Shown one piece after another: positions 51,753-60,217 of a stretch of DNA of 64,000 nt (within the stretch, counting starts at the first letter, position 1; each line of letters starts with the position of its first letter). The stretch is from Bradyrhizobium erythrophlei. GTDB taxonomy: Bacteria > Pseudomonadota > Alphaproteobacteria > Rhizobiales > Xanthobacteraceae. The translations under genes and the position numbers were made by a program. A model generated the notes under the pieces. The model was not told the origin of the DNA and searched no databases. It was given only the letters and a program-made list of their open reading frames with translations. The DNA is taken from assembly GCF_900142985.1 (NCBI RefSeq), contig NZ_LT670849.1:7022501-7086500 (forward strand), given 5' to 3'.

Positions 51753-52637
51753 CTACTCGTTCATTCCAAGTGTCGCCGCGCCCTTCTGGCCGAACAGTCC
51801 GTTAGGCCGGAAGATCATGACCAGCAGGAACAGCAGAAAGAAGAACAGCTGCCCGAAGGCTGGCGCGACATAATAGGAACTGACGGATTGCACCACGCCG
51901 ACGCAAAAACCACCAAGCAACGCGCCCTCGATGCTGCCCATACCGCCGAGCACCACGATCACGAAAGCGATCAGAACGAAGTTGAGCCCAACCGTCGGGA
52001 ACACCGAGAACAGCGGCAGCATCACGCAAGCAGCTAGCCCGACCAGCGCGGAACCGGCGGCAAAAGTAATCAGAAAGATTTTGGGAACCGCGATCCCCAT
52101 TAGCTTGGCGGCTTCGCCATCCTGCACCGTGGCGCGGATCGCCTTGCCGAGGAAGGTGCGCTTGATCACCCATTGCAGGATGACGGTGCACAGAAGTGTA
52201 ACGATAAAGCCGAGCAGAAGCTCGCCCTTGATGTAGATGCCGCCGATCGAGATCGAGCGCGCGAAGATCGGTGGCACATCGCGAAGGTCCGCGGTCATGG
52301 CCATCAAGGCAATGTTCTGAAGAAAGATCGACAGCCCCATGGTGGCGAACACCACCACCAGATGCGGCTTCGCCAGCGCCGAACCGATGACAAGCCGATA
52401 GACCAGCGCGCCGAACAGAAACATCGCGGGCACGACCGCAATCGCCGCGAAATAGGGATTGAGGCCCAAAAGCCGGCTGAACGCCCAGGCGCCGTACATG
52501 GCGATCATCAGGAATTCGCCATGCGCGAAGTTGACCACCCGCAGGACACCAAAGATCAGCGTCAGCCCGATGCTCATCAACGCATAGACACTGCCGATCA
52601 AAAGGCCGGAGATCACAAGCTGGCCGATCGTGTTCAC
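51753..52637 (-). CDS. livH: LivH-type ABC permease (second Liv system), GTG start
   Basis: This 294-residue permease opens with QLVISGLLIGSVYALMSIGLTLIFGVLRVVNFAHGEFLM, the LivH signature, and has the docking loop RTFLGKAIRATVQDGEAAKLMGI. The GTG start is at 52635-52637. It follows the binding-protein gene by 49 nt and precedes livM by 6 nt. Confidence 0.9.
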   Translation of the reverse strand: MNTIGQLVISGLLIGSVYALMSIGLTLIFGVLRVVNFAHGEFLMIAMYGAWAFSRLLGLNPYFAAIAVVPAMFLFGALVYRLVIGSALAKPHLVVVFATMGLSIFLQNIALMAMTADLRDVPPIFARSISIGGIYIKGELLLGFIVTLLCTVILQWVIKRTFLGKAIRATVQDGEAAKLMGIAVPKIFLITFAAGSALVGLAACVMLPLFSVFPTVGLNFVLIAFVIVVLGGMGSIEGALLGGFCVGVVQSVSSYYVAPAFGQLFFFLLFLLVMIFRPNGLFGQKGAATLGMNE

Positions 52638-52686
52638 GCGCGTCTTTCGCCGAGCGGGTGAGCTACCTCAGCGGCGGGATACGAAA

Positions 52687-53958
52687 TCAACGCTTGCTCC
52701 AGTCCGGCAACGGCACCATCGCCGGCGGTTGGGTTGCCAGTTCCGGCGGATAGACTTCTTCGTTGCCGGCTTTGGTCCACTGCCAGACGCCGATCGAGGC
52801 GCGCAGATTCTGGCCGGCGTCCTTGGGATCGTCCGCCCAGTCGAAATTGGTGAACTTGACGCCGCTGCCGTTGACAAGCGATCCCTCGGGCAGATCGAGC
52901 TTCAGCGCGACCTCGCGTAACTCGTCCGGCTCGAAGGTCTTGGCCTTCGGCAACACCTCGGTGAACAGGGCCCAGACTGCAGAGAACCCGGCCGCCGCGT
53001 GCCCGGCCGGCGGTCGCTTCAGCTTGGCCTCATAGCGCTTGTAGAATTCTTCCGCGACCTTCTTTGTCTCCGGGGTCAGCACCGCGGCATTCACCTTCGG
53101 CGGAAAATCGGCGACGCAAATGCCGACGACGGCATCACCAATCGAATCCCGCAAGTCGGGCGACGAGTACCCGGCGCTGACGCCGATGAAGGCTGCGACG
53201 TTGAAATCGAGCTCCTTGGCCTTGCGCTGGAACAGGATCGCATCGTTAGGGAACGAGATCGCAATCACGATATCGGGCGCGACGTCCTTCAGCTTCTGCA
53301 CGATCGGCGTCATGTCAGTCGCGGTCTGGTCGTAACCTTCGTCGTAGGCAAGCTTGACACCCTTGCTCTGCGTATAGGCGCGGATGCCGTCGCCGACCGA
53401 TTTTCCAAACGCGCGATTTTCCCACAGCAGCGCGATCTTCAGCGCATCAACCGGCTTGTTCAGCCGCTTGGCGAGGTCGTTGAGGATGAAGTCGACAGCC
53501 GCCTGGCCGTATTTGCGTGCGGGCGCGCCGACCTGGAACGTGTGTTTGAAGCCGCGGCGGGTAATGACTTCGGCAGCGCCAGTGGTTTCCCAGTGGAAAA
53601 CGCCGTGACGCTCGGCGGCCTGGCTCACGGCGATCGCGATCGGCGATGCGAACGAGCCGGTCGTGATCTTGATGCCGTCCTTGGTAATCAGCCGCTCGGT
53701 TTCGCTGATCGCCGCGTTCGGCGTGTTGGCGTCGCCCTGGAGGTATTCGATCTTGCGGCCCTGGACGCCGCCGCGCTCGTTGATCATGTCGCGGGCGATC
53801 TGCATGGCCTCCCAGTTCTCAAGGCCGTTTTTGGCGAGCGGGCCCGTCAACGGCAGCAGAACACCGATCCGGATGTTCTCTTGCGCCTTCACAGGCAATG
53901 GCGACGCCGCCAGCAGCAGAGACGCCAGGATAATGCCGATACGCTCGATGCCCCTCAT
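52687..53958 (-). CDS. Liv-type substrate-binding protein (second Liv system)
   Basis: This 423-residue periplasmic protein has a signal peptide (IILASLLLAASPLPVKAQE) and IRIGVLLPLTGPLAKNGLENWEAMQ, then REIEYLQGDANT-like and GVFHWETTGAAEVITRRG segments. ATG 53958 with a GGAG site is preferred over a longer frame to 54021. It is the first gene of an operon running through livHMGF to the SDR at 46326. The downstream enzymes suggest an amino-aromatic or amino-acid-like ligand. Confidence 0.88.
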   Translation of the reverse strand: MRGIERIGIILASLLLAASPLPVKAQENIRIGVLLPLTGPLAKNGLENWEAMQIARDMINERGGVQGRKIEYLQGDANTPNAAISETERLITKDGIKITTGSFASPIAIAVSQAAERHGVFHWETTGAAEVITRRGFKHTFQVGAPARKYGQAAVDFILNDLAKRLNKPVDALKIALLWENRAFGKSVGDGIRAYTQSKGVKLAYDEGYDQTATDMTPIVQKLKDVAPDIVIAISFPNDAILFQRKAKELDFNVAAFIGVSAGYSSPDLRDSIGDAVVGICVADFPPKVNAAVLTPETKKVAEEFYKRYEAKLKRPPAGHAAAGFSAVWALFTEVLPKAKTFEPDELREVALKLDLPEGSLVNGSGVKFTNFDWADDPKDAGQNLRASIGVWQWTKAGNEEVYPPELATQPPAMVPLPDWSKR

Positions 53959-54034
53959 GATCAGCTCCGCTTCGCGCCATTGCGAATACAAAAGCCTAAC
54001 AACGCGACTTGCATGCAGCAATCGAATTTTTGCG

Positions 54035-54058
54035 ATATGATCTATTCAAAGATCGTAT
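54035..54058. promoter_or_regulatory. Imperfect inverted repeat, candidate LysR operator
   Basis: ATATGATC and GATCGTAT, separated by 8 nt, form an inverted repeat with 7 of 8 positions matching. It lies 25 nt before the LysR gene and 76 nt before the divergent binding-protein gene, the place where a LysR protein would bind. Confidence 0.5.
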
Positions 54059-54083
54059 ACGTTGTCGCAGTTAGGCGCGCGTC

Positions 54084-54995
54084 ATGGACCAGCGGAAAAT
54101 CAGATATTTCTTCTCGGTGATCGAACACGGCAATCTTTCGAGCGCCGCGCAATCGTTGCGTGTGTCGCAGCCGACCTTGAGCCGGCAAATCCAGGCCATC
54201 GAGCACGAATTCCAGACGCCGCTGTTCGTGCGCGGCGGCCGCGGCATGCTCCTCACCGAAGCCGGCCGGCAACTTCATGAAGGCTTGCAGAGCATCGAGC
54301 GCCAGTTGCGCCTACTCAAGACCGACGTTGCCGCCGTGTCAGTCGAACCTTCAGGCGAAGTTGCTTTCGGCATTCCGCCCTCCCCGCGTGGATTGATCGC
54401 GGTGCCGTTGGTCAAGCAGTATCACCGCTCCTATGCACGCATCGCCATCCGCCTCGTCGAAGAGACCAGCGGCCAGTTGCGCGATCTCGTCGCGAACGGT
54501 GTCCTCGACCTTGCGATCACCAATACGACCGAGCCGTCGCACGGGACGGTCTCACAGATTCTCGGCCGCGAGCGCCTGGTGCTGGTGGGTCCGACCGACG
54601 CAAAACTCTCGATGCGCAAGGACACGCATATCGGGAAGCTCGGCGACCTGCCGCTGATCCTGACCATGCGTCCGAACAGCTTGCGCCTGATGGTGGAAGA
54701 CCGGCTCGGGGTGCACGGGCTGACCGCCAATGTGCGCGTCGAAGCCAACACGCTTCCCCTGACGACCGACCTCGTGATCGCCGGCCTCGGCTACACCGTA
54801 CTGCCGATGTGCGGCGTGGGCGATTTGTTGAAGCAGGGACGCGTATCCGCAAGTCCGGTCTCGGACCTGTTCGTCACCTGGCTGGTGGCGCGACCCAAAT
54901 CGCGACCGCTCGGCGTGGCGGCCGAACGCTTTCACGACATTCTTTGCGAGTTCAGCCGCAAGTTGATTGCCAAAGGCGTCTGGCAGGAAGTCTGA
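54084..54995 (+). CDS. LysR-family transcriptional regulator (CbbR/GltC-like type)
   Basis: This 303-residue LysR protein has the DNA-binding region IRYFFSVIEHGNLSSAAQSLRVSQPTLSRQIQAIEHEF and an effector domain with VEETSGQLRDLVANGVLDLAITN. It diverges from the second Liv operon and probably controls it. The effector is unknown. It converges on the SMP-30-like gene, 9 nt away. Confidence 0.9.
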   Translation: MDQRKIRYFFSVIEHGNLSSAAQSLRVSQPTLSRQIQAIEHEFQTPLFVRGGRGMLLTEAGRQLHEGLQSIERQLRLLKTDVAAVSVEPSGEVAFGIPPSPRGLIAVPLVKQYHRSYARIAIRLVEETSGQLRDLVANGVLDLAITNTTEPSHGTVSQILGRERLVLVGPTDAKLSMRKDTHIGKLGDLPLILTMRPNSLRLMVEDRLGVHGLTANVRVEANTLPLTTDLVIAGLGYTVLPMCGVGDLLKQGRVSASPVSDLFVTWLVARPKSRPLGVAAERFHDILCEFSRKLIAKGVWQEV

Positions 54996-55004
54996 CGGCC
55001 GCGG

Positions 55005-55925
55005 TCAGAGGTGCGAGAACATCGGCTTGCCCGGTACATCCAGTTGCGCCTTCAGGATCGAACCGCTGCCGGATTCCGTGATGAACAATGTTTTGTTGTC
55101 TGCGCCGCCGAACGCCATGTTCGTCGTATGAGGTTCGGCGCAGCTCCGGATGCGATAGACCGGCTCGCCGAGCGCATCGACTGCCCACACCGCGGCCATG
55201 CCGACATGCGCTATGAACAACCGTCCCTCGGCGTCGAGCGCCAGACCGTCCGGCCCGCCCCAACCGCCTGAAAGCTGGATGTAGACTCCGACCTTGGCGA
55301 CGCCGCCGTCGGGATTGAGCGGCACGCGCCAGACGCAATTGCCGCGTGTCACCGCCAGATAGATCATGTTCTCGGCAAGGTTCATGACCAGGCCGTTCGG
55401 GCTTGGCACGTTGTCGAGCAGACATTCGAGCTTGCCGCTTGCGGTCAGACGAAACAGCCGGCCGGTTGGATCGTGCAGACCGGTGAGGCCTTGGTCGGTG
55501 AAATAGAGATCGCCATTGGCGGCGAAGAACAGGTCGTTGCAGCCCTTGAAGGGCGCAAGGTTGGCGCGCAGCAGATGCGGCTTCACCTTGCCGTTGACGG
55601 GATCCATTTCCATGATCCCGTTTTTGTAGTCGGCAATGAAGATACGGCCGTCGCGGTGGAATTTCAGTCCGTTCGGCCAACCGTCATACTCGGCGGCGAC
55701 ATGAAACTGACCATCCGATGCAATCTTGTAAATTCGGCCGTTCGGAAGATCGACGCACCACAGATTGCCATCGCGGTCGAAGGATGGTCCTTCGAGCAGC
55801 GAGCGCGCGGGGCTGCCCTTCGGCTGGTAGCGTGCCCATTCGTTGTTCGGGTCGGCTTTGCGAAATTCGTCGGGCAGGCGCGCGAACACGCTGGTGGCGA
55901 GGTCCTTGGGAGGATGGAAAAACAA
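55005..55925 (-). CDS. SMP-30/gluconolactonase-like beta-propeller protein, TTG start
   Basis: This 306-residue beta-propeller has the repeats of the SMP-30/gluconolactonase family: LLEGPSFDRDGNLWCVDLPNGRIYKI, WPNGLKFHRDGRIFIADYKNGIM, GCNDLFFAANGDLYFTDQG, SPNGLVMN and GGPDGLALDAEGRLFIAHVG. Metal ligands Glu, Asn and Asp are in place. It would open a sugar or other lactone. Start TTG 55925 follows AAGGGGGA, 13 nt after the MFS stop; no ATG fits. Pairing with the transporter suggests a lactone or sugar acid substrate. Confidence 0.82.
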   Translation of the reverse strand: MFFHPPKDLATSVFARLPDEFRKADPNNEWARYQPKGSPARSLLEGPSFDRDGNLWCVDLPNGRIYKIASDGQFHVAAEYDGWPNGLKFHRDGRIFIADYKNGIMEMDPVNGKVKPHLLRANLAPFKGCNDLFFAANGDLYFTDQGLTGLHDPTGRLFRLTASGKLECLLDNVPSPNGLVMNLAENMIYLAVTRGNCVWRVPLNPDGGVAKVGVYIQLSGGWGGPDGLALDAEGRLFIAHVGMAAVWAVDALGEPVYRIRSCAEPHTTNMAFGGADNKTLFITESGSGSILKAQLDVPGKPMFSHL

Positions 55926-55938
55926 GATCGTATCCCCC

Positions 55939-57231
55939 TTACGCGGTACGGACCGACAGGGTAGCGTCGCTCTCGCTGGGGCCGATCGGTGTCCGCACCA
56001 CCAGGAAAACCGTGAGCGCACCAAACGCGAGTAGCGCGCCGGCAACGACGAACGCCATATTGAAGCTGCCGGTCGATTGCACGACATAGCCCGTGACGAT
56101 TGGCGCCAGAATGCCGAAGATGTTGCCGCCGAGAATGAGCAGACCGGTGGCCCGGCCGGAATCCGCTGGCGTCCGCAGCAGGTCCCCGATCATCGCGATG
56201 TTGAGCGCAACCGCCGACGCCACGCCGCCAAGCGCCAGCGTGATCAGCACCAGGATCAGATAGACATTCTCGACCAGCGGCGTCAGCAGGATCACCGAGC
56301 CCATCAGCAGCAACAGCGCGCCCAATCGCCTGCGGCCGCCGGCGCGGGCGCTTTCCTCGGTCAAGAGGCTGTCGCTCAGCTTGCCGAGCAGCACCGTAAG
56401 GACCACCGCCCCGAGGAACGGCAGCGACATCAGCGCACCGCTCTTGAGCAGCGACATGCCGCGCTCGGTCTGAAGATAGTTCGGCAGCCAGGTCAGGAAG
56501 AAATACTGCGTATAGACGGCGCAGCCCTGGGTCACCATCAGGCCCAGCATCGACGACGAACTCAACAGCCCGCGCAGGCCGATCGAATGCCCGTCGGGTG
56601 CTGTATTCTTCGCACTGCCGTTACGCTCGCGCAGGATAAAAGCTCGCTCTTCATCGGTAAGCCAGCTCACCTCTTCCGGCTTGCGGAACCAGATCATCCA
56701 GGCGAGCAGCCAGACGAAGCCGATGGCGGCGCAGATCAGAAACGTGGTGCGCCAGCCGACCGCGCTGACGAGCCAGGCCAGGACGAGCCCGCCGATCGCC
56801 GGCCCGAAATAGGCGCCACCGTTGAAGATGGCCGCGAACAGCGCGCGCTCCTTCAGCGGAATCCATTCACGGATGACGCGGCCTGAGGCCGGATAGGTCG
56901 TGGACTCACCGACGCCCATCAGCACGCGCGTCCCGATCAGCATGCCGAAGCCGGTTGCCAATCCCGTCAAGGCGGTCGCGATCGACCAAAGACCGATCCC
57001 CGCAGCGTTGACCGTGCGGGTCCCGAGTTTGTCGACAATCATGCCCATCGGAACCAGGCAGACGACGTAAAGCCAAAGGAAGGAAGAAAAGAGATAGCCG
57101 AGCTGGACCTTGTCGATACCGAACTCTTGCGCGATGGGCGTACTGGAGACCGACAGCACGATGCGGTCGACGTAGTTGATCGTCGCCAGCAGGAACATGA
57201 AAACGAAGATCCAGTAGCGACGATGCCCCAT
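55939..57231 (-). CDS. MFS transporter (anion:cation symporter type)
   Basis: This 430-residue MFS protein has ATINYVDRIVLSVSSTPIAQEFGI, CLVPMGMIVDKLGTRTVNAAG and VGESTTYPASGRVIREWIPLKERALF, as in ACS-family transporters for organic anions. ATG 57231 has a GGGGGGAGAAT site. Its gene is followed by the SMP-30-like gene, so the pair may import and open a lactone or acid. Confidence 0.86.
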   Translation of the reverse strand: MGHRRYWIFVFMFLLATINYVDRIVLSVSSTPIAQEFGIDKVQLGYLFSSFLWLYVVCLVPMGMIVDKLGTRTVNAAGIGLWSIATALTGLATGFGMLIGTRVLMGVGESTTYPASGRVIREWIPLKERALFAAIFNGGAYFGPAIGGLVLAWLVSAVGWRTTFLICAAIGFVWLLAWMIWFRKPEEVSWLTDEERAFILRERNGSAKNTAPDGHSIGLRGLLSSSSMLGLMVTQGCAVYTQYFFLTWLPNYLQTERGMSLLKSGALMSLPFLGAVVLTVLLGKLSDSLLTEESARAGGRRRLGALLLLMGSVILLTPLVENVYLILVLITLALGGVASAVALNIAMIGDLLRTPADSGRATGLLILGGNIFGILAPIVTGYVVQSTGSFNMAFVVAGALLAFGALTVFLVVRTPIGPSESDATLSVRTA

Positions 57232-57633
57232 ATTCTCCCCCCAATTTTTCGCGCCTACTGCCGAGGCGCTCGATTTCTTGTTGATCAAGCAGTACGTCAC
57301 GGCCCGCAGGCAGGCAAGCTGCGCGACAGTAAACTGATACTCTCGGGCATGATCAGGCCACAGCGCTGGACTGCGCCGTTCTTCGGCAAAGCAACAACGA
57401 GAGCGAGAACCGGATCGCTGTTGCGATCTTTGGAGTAGATCGGGCCTATCCGACGGGAAGCACCAGCCGATCTGGCGCAAGCTCACGGCATGCGGATACG
57501 TGTTGGCCGACCGCTACCCCGGTCCGTTTCAAGCGGTGGCGATTTTGAAGCGTCACCCGTTGAAAATACGTTCTGGCCAAGGGTCCAGCTTTGCTGGCGC
57601 CGTGATAAAACGGCCACGGCCAAACCGAAGCAA
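57232..57633. other. Intergenic region, no gene seen
   Basis: These 402 bp lie upstream of the MFS gene and downstream of the small membrane-protein gene. Frames are short and do not look like proteins. The promoter of the MFS/SMP-30 pair should be here, but no convincing motif was found. Confidence 0.45.
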
Positions 57634-57786
57634 TCAGAAGAAGCCGGGACTGAGATCAAGGCCATAGGTCGCAAACAGCAGAGAAACGAACAGGCAGGCG
57701 CCACAAAACATCGCGACCAGCTTCAGCACACTGGTCTCGGTTTCGGTATGCGAAGCGCGGTAAAAAGCCTGAACCAGTGCAGTCAT
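57634..57786 (-). CDS. 50-residue single-span membrane protein
   Basis: This short frame starts at ATG 57784-57786 with a perfect GGAGGT site and encodes MTALVQAFYRASHTETETSV, then a hydrophobic helix (MFCGACLFVSLLFATYGLD) and ends SPGFF. It looks like a small inner-membrane protein. I recall near-identical short proteins in Bradyrhizobium, but no function is known. It stands alone between two long non-coding stretches. Confidence 0.7.
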   Translation of the reverse strand: MTALVQAFYRASHTETETSVLKLVAMFCGACLFVSLLFATYGLDLSPGFF

Positions 57787-58056
57787 GACGACCTCCAAAA
57801 TCCGCCTCGGCTGAGGCAGGTTGCAGTGTCGCAGGGCGGTATTTCCGGCGGTTTTCGCGCCTCAGGGAAAATGGTTTCGGGATTGTTTCGTCCGGCGCCC
57901 GGCGGAACAATCAGCGGCGGGCCGGTAACGCCCCGGATCAAATCGCCAGGCGTGCGTGATAAGGCCGCGAGACGGCACCTACCGGGCGGTTGAAGCGTTG
58001 ATGAGCAGCGCGCGACGCCACGGTTCCGCGCCCGTCCGAGACGATGGAGCGGCCAG

Positions 58057-58326
58057 ATGTCGAGAAATGAAAGAGTCATTCGATTGGCTGCACTGGCGCT
58101 TGGCCTAGCGCTTACGCACAGCGGGGCGTTTGCGGCTGAACCGTCGAAGAATGCGTATCCCGGGGCATTCGACCGACCTCCCGTCAACGAGGAGCCCGCG
58201 CTGACAAAGGACGAACAATCGAAGCTCAAGGACGATCTGACCAAAGCACGCGATCGCCAAAACTCTCAAGTGAAAACCAAGGAAGCCACGCCGGCGCTCA
58301 AAACGAAAAGCCCTAGCGGCAAATAA
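58057..58326 (+). CDS. Secreted hypothetical protein
   Basis: This 89-residue protein has a signal peptide (MSRNERVIRLAALALGLAL, cleavage near AFAAE) and a charged mature part with NEEPALTKDEQSKLKDDLTKARDRQNSQVK, rich in Lys, Asp and Glu and probably helical. A GGAG site precedes the ATG. It has no recognised domain. It is one of several short exported proteins at this end of the window. Confidence 0.7.
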   Translation: MSRNERVIRLAALALGLALTHSGAFAAEPSKNAYPGAFDRPPVNEEPALTKDEQSKLKDDLTKARDRQNSQVKTKEATPALKTKSPSGK

Positions 58327-58457
58327 CTGGCGACGGAACCCGCGCTAACCGGGAATTAATCTCATAAGCCCATAATCCAGAAGAGTTCAGTGTGTAACGC
58401 GTAAGGAGCCGTCGTGTGGACGATCCCGCGGCGGCTTCATTTTTTTAAGAGGTTGCA

Positions 58458-59093
58458 GTGACCAGTACATCGGAATCCCAGAGCCAAACCCAGCAGCTCA
58501 AGTCCGCAACCCGCAGCACGTCATCCGCCCGAAAGTCGATCCTGGCACTGTCGGTGTTCGCTGTAGGCCTGAATGCCGCGGCGGCCGTCTATACGAAGTC
58601 GCCCGCCGACTTTGCCCTGCCTGATGTCAGCAGGTTAGCTGCACTGATTCCGTTGCCGCAAGAGAAGGCTGTCACTCCAGTTCCGGAGCCGGTTGTGGCC
58701 GCGTTGAAGGACGTTCAGTCAGTTCAGCAGCAACACGCTGCCTCGCTGCAAGAGAGCAACGCGCTATCGCAACAAAACGCGGCCCTGCTTGAGCAGGACT
58801 CCACCCTGCTCGTGTCTCTGAGACAGAGCCTGTCGGAAGAGCAGTCGGATGTGAAGAAGATATCGGGTCAACTTTCGACGCTGATAGCGAAAGTCGACTC
58901 TCTGCAAAACGCAATTGCACCGGAGTTCACCTCTTCCATTCCGAAAGGACGCGCTCGCAACCGTCTATCGGGCCTGGCACGCAAGAGGGTCGCCAAGCCA
59001 CTAAAGCCGGCTGGACCAATTTCGGTTGGAGGCGCTCCGCTGACCGCAGCGCCCGCGCAAGTCTGGACCCCCGCGCAGAGCCCGGAAGGCTAA
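58458..59093 (+). CDS. Membrane-anchored coiled-coil hypothetical protein, GTG start
   Basis: This 211-residue protein starts at GTG 58458 with AGAGG upstream. A hydrophobic segment near residues 26-45 (ILALSVFAVGLNAAAAVYT) anchors it; residues about 85-155 form a Gln/Ser/Glu-rich coiled coil (QQQHAASLQESNALSQQ, LRQSLSEEQSDVKKISGQL). The C-terminus is basic and Pro/Ala-rich. It could be a cell-envelope spacer or scaffold, but no family is recognised. Confidence 0.65.
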   Translation: MTSTSESQSQTQQLKSATRSTSSARKSILALSVFAVGLNAAAAVYTKSPADFALPDVSRLAALIPLPQEKAVTPVPEPVVAALKDVQSVQQQHAASLQESNALSQQNAALLEQDSTLLVSLRQSLSEEQSDVKKISGQLSTLIAKVDSLQNAIAPEFTSSIPKGRARNRLSGLARKRVAKPLKPAGPISVGGAPLTAAPAQVWTPAQSPEG

Positions 59094-59131
59094 AGCTGTA
59101 GGGAAGAACACCGGGCGCCGATCGAAATGAT

Positions 59132-59208
59132 TGGTCGGGGCAGCTGGATTCGAACCAACGACCTGCAGTACCCAAAACTGCCGCGCTACCAGGCTGCGCT
59201 ATACCCCG
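59132..59208 (-). tRNA. tRNA-Pro (TGG anticodon)
   Basis: On the minus strand this 77-nt segment, including the encoded CCA at 59132-59134, folds as a tRNA. The acceptor CGGGGTA pairs with TGCCCCG (one T-G pair), the D arm is present, and the anticodon stem GCAGT/ACTGC holds the loop TTTGGGT, giving anticodon TGG. The T arm has GGTTCGAATCC. The 5' end at 59208 lies 3 nt from a hairpin cassette. Confidence 0.95.
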
Positions 59209-59211
59209 ATC

Positions 59212-59377
59212 CTAGTGGTCCGATTCTAACATTTGCATCCCGGTCTGGCTGGCACTTTTGCAAATGTTAGAATCAAAGGACCACTAGCAAATATAGGTTT
59301 CTAGTGGAGTTTTGGATTTGACATTCGCATTGCGCATTCCGGGCAACTGGCTCCGAATGTCAAATCCACTCCACTAG
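59212..59377 (+). repeat. Paired CTAG-bounded hairpin cassette, copy 3
   Basis: This copy closely resembles copy 2. The first hairpin (59212-59287) starts CTAGTGGTCCGATTCTAACA; the second (59301-59377) starts CTAGTGGAGTTTTGGATTTG. The spacer at 59288-59300 is CAAATATAGGTTT. The loops differ from copy 2 while the arms agree, as expected of a structural element. It sits just upstream of the tRNA-Pro 5' end; downstream to 59525 no gene is seen. Confidence 0.88.
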
Positions 59378-59525
59378 GGAAGACCTCGTCGATACACGCT
59401 TAAGGACCCGCCAGCAAGGCGGAAGGGCGGTGGAAATAGCCATTGGCCTTCTCCAGGAAATGGCAATCAGAACAACGCCCTAAAGCCTTGATCAAAGGCT
59501 GAACGAAGCTGTGCGGTTGCGCGAT

Positions 59526-60026
59526 CTACTTGCCATTGAATAGCGGATGGCCCACCCGATCGCCCGGGGCAATTCCGTATTTCTGCGCCGTGCCGGCGAT
59601 CACTTCGAGCACCCCTTTCGCCAGCCCCCGCGACGGGATGATCTTGGTCGACATGGGTTCGGTATTTTCCGCGATACGAAGAATCCGGCCGTCGGCCCGG
59701 ATGAAAATCATGTCGAGCGAGATGTAGGTATTCTTCATCCACATCGACACTTCCTGTTCGGGCGTGAAGTCGAACAGCATGCCTTTGCCCTCGGGGAGTT
59801 CCTTCCGGTACATCAGCCCCGTGGTCTTCTCTTCTTCGGTCGTCGCCATCTCGACCGAAAACACGTGCACGCCGGTCTTGGTCACGATCTCGAGCGGCTG
59901 GATCGAGGCTGCATGTGCGGCTTCGCCTGCGAACGTCCAGAGCGCGGATATAAAGGCAAACGCCACCCAGAACCGGAATTGCGGCCCGCAGCCCCAGACC
60001 GCCTGACCAGACTTCGTCGACACCAT
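59526..60026 (-). CDS. DUF192-family exported protein
   Basis: This 166-residue protein has a signal peptide (FWVAFAFISALWTFAGEAAHA) and the DUF192 body: VFSVEMATTEEEKTTGLMYRKELPEGKGMLFDF, MWMKNTYISLDMIFIRADGRI and GVLEVIAGTAQKYGI. The function is not established. The start at 60026 with a GTGAGG site is preferred over an upstream ATG at 60059 that lacks one. Confidence 0.85.
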   Translation of the reverse strand: MVSTKSGQAVWGCGPQFRFWVAFAFISALWTFAGEAAHAASIQPLEIVTKTGVHVFSVEMATTEEEKTTGLMYRKELPEGKGMLFDFTPEQEVSMWMKNTYISLDMIFIRADGRILRIAENTEPMSTKIIPSRGLAKGVLEVIAGTAQKYGIAPGDRVGHPLFNGK

Positions 60027-60217
60027 CCGCCTCACCACGCCTCGTTGATCGCCCGCCATCCGGGACCGAAACGGCGCGGTTTTAGCATTCGCGGTGTCCC
60101 GCGGCAGTCACATTTACGATTTTACCAGACCTTGCCGCTGCTCCTGGGATGCCAGGTCAGCCGCGAGAGCACACGGAATCGCCACAAGCCGCGGCAGATT
60201 GCTGCAAGATGGCAGGC

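Noticed and set aside
59301..59330. TTGACA string in the second hairpin as a -35 promoter box
   Set aside because: No -10 box lies 16-18 nt away in either orientation, and the string is part of the conserved hairpin arm.
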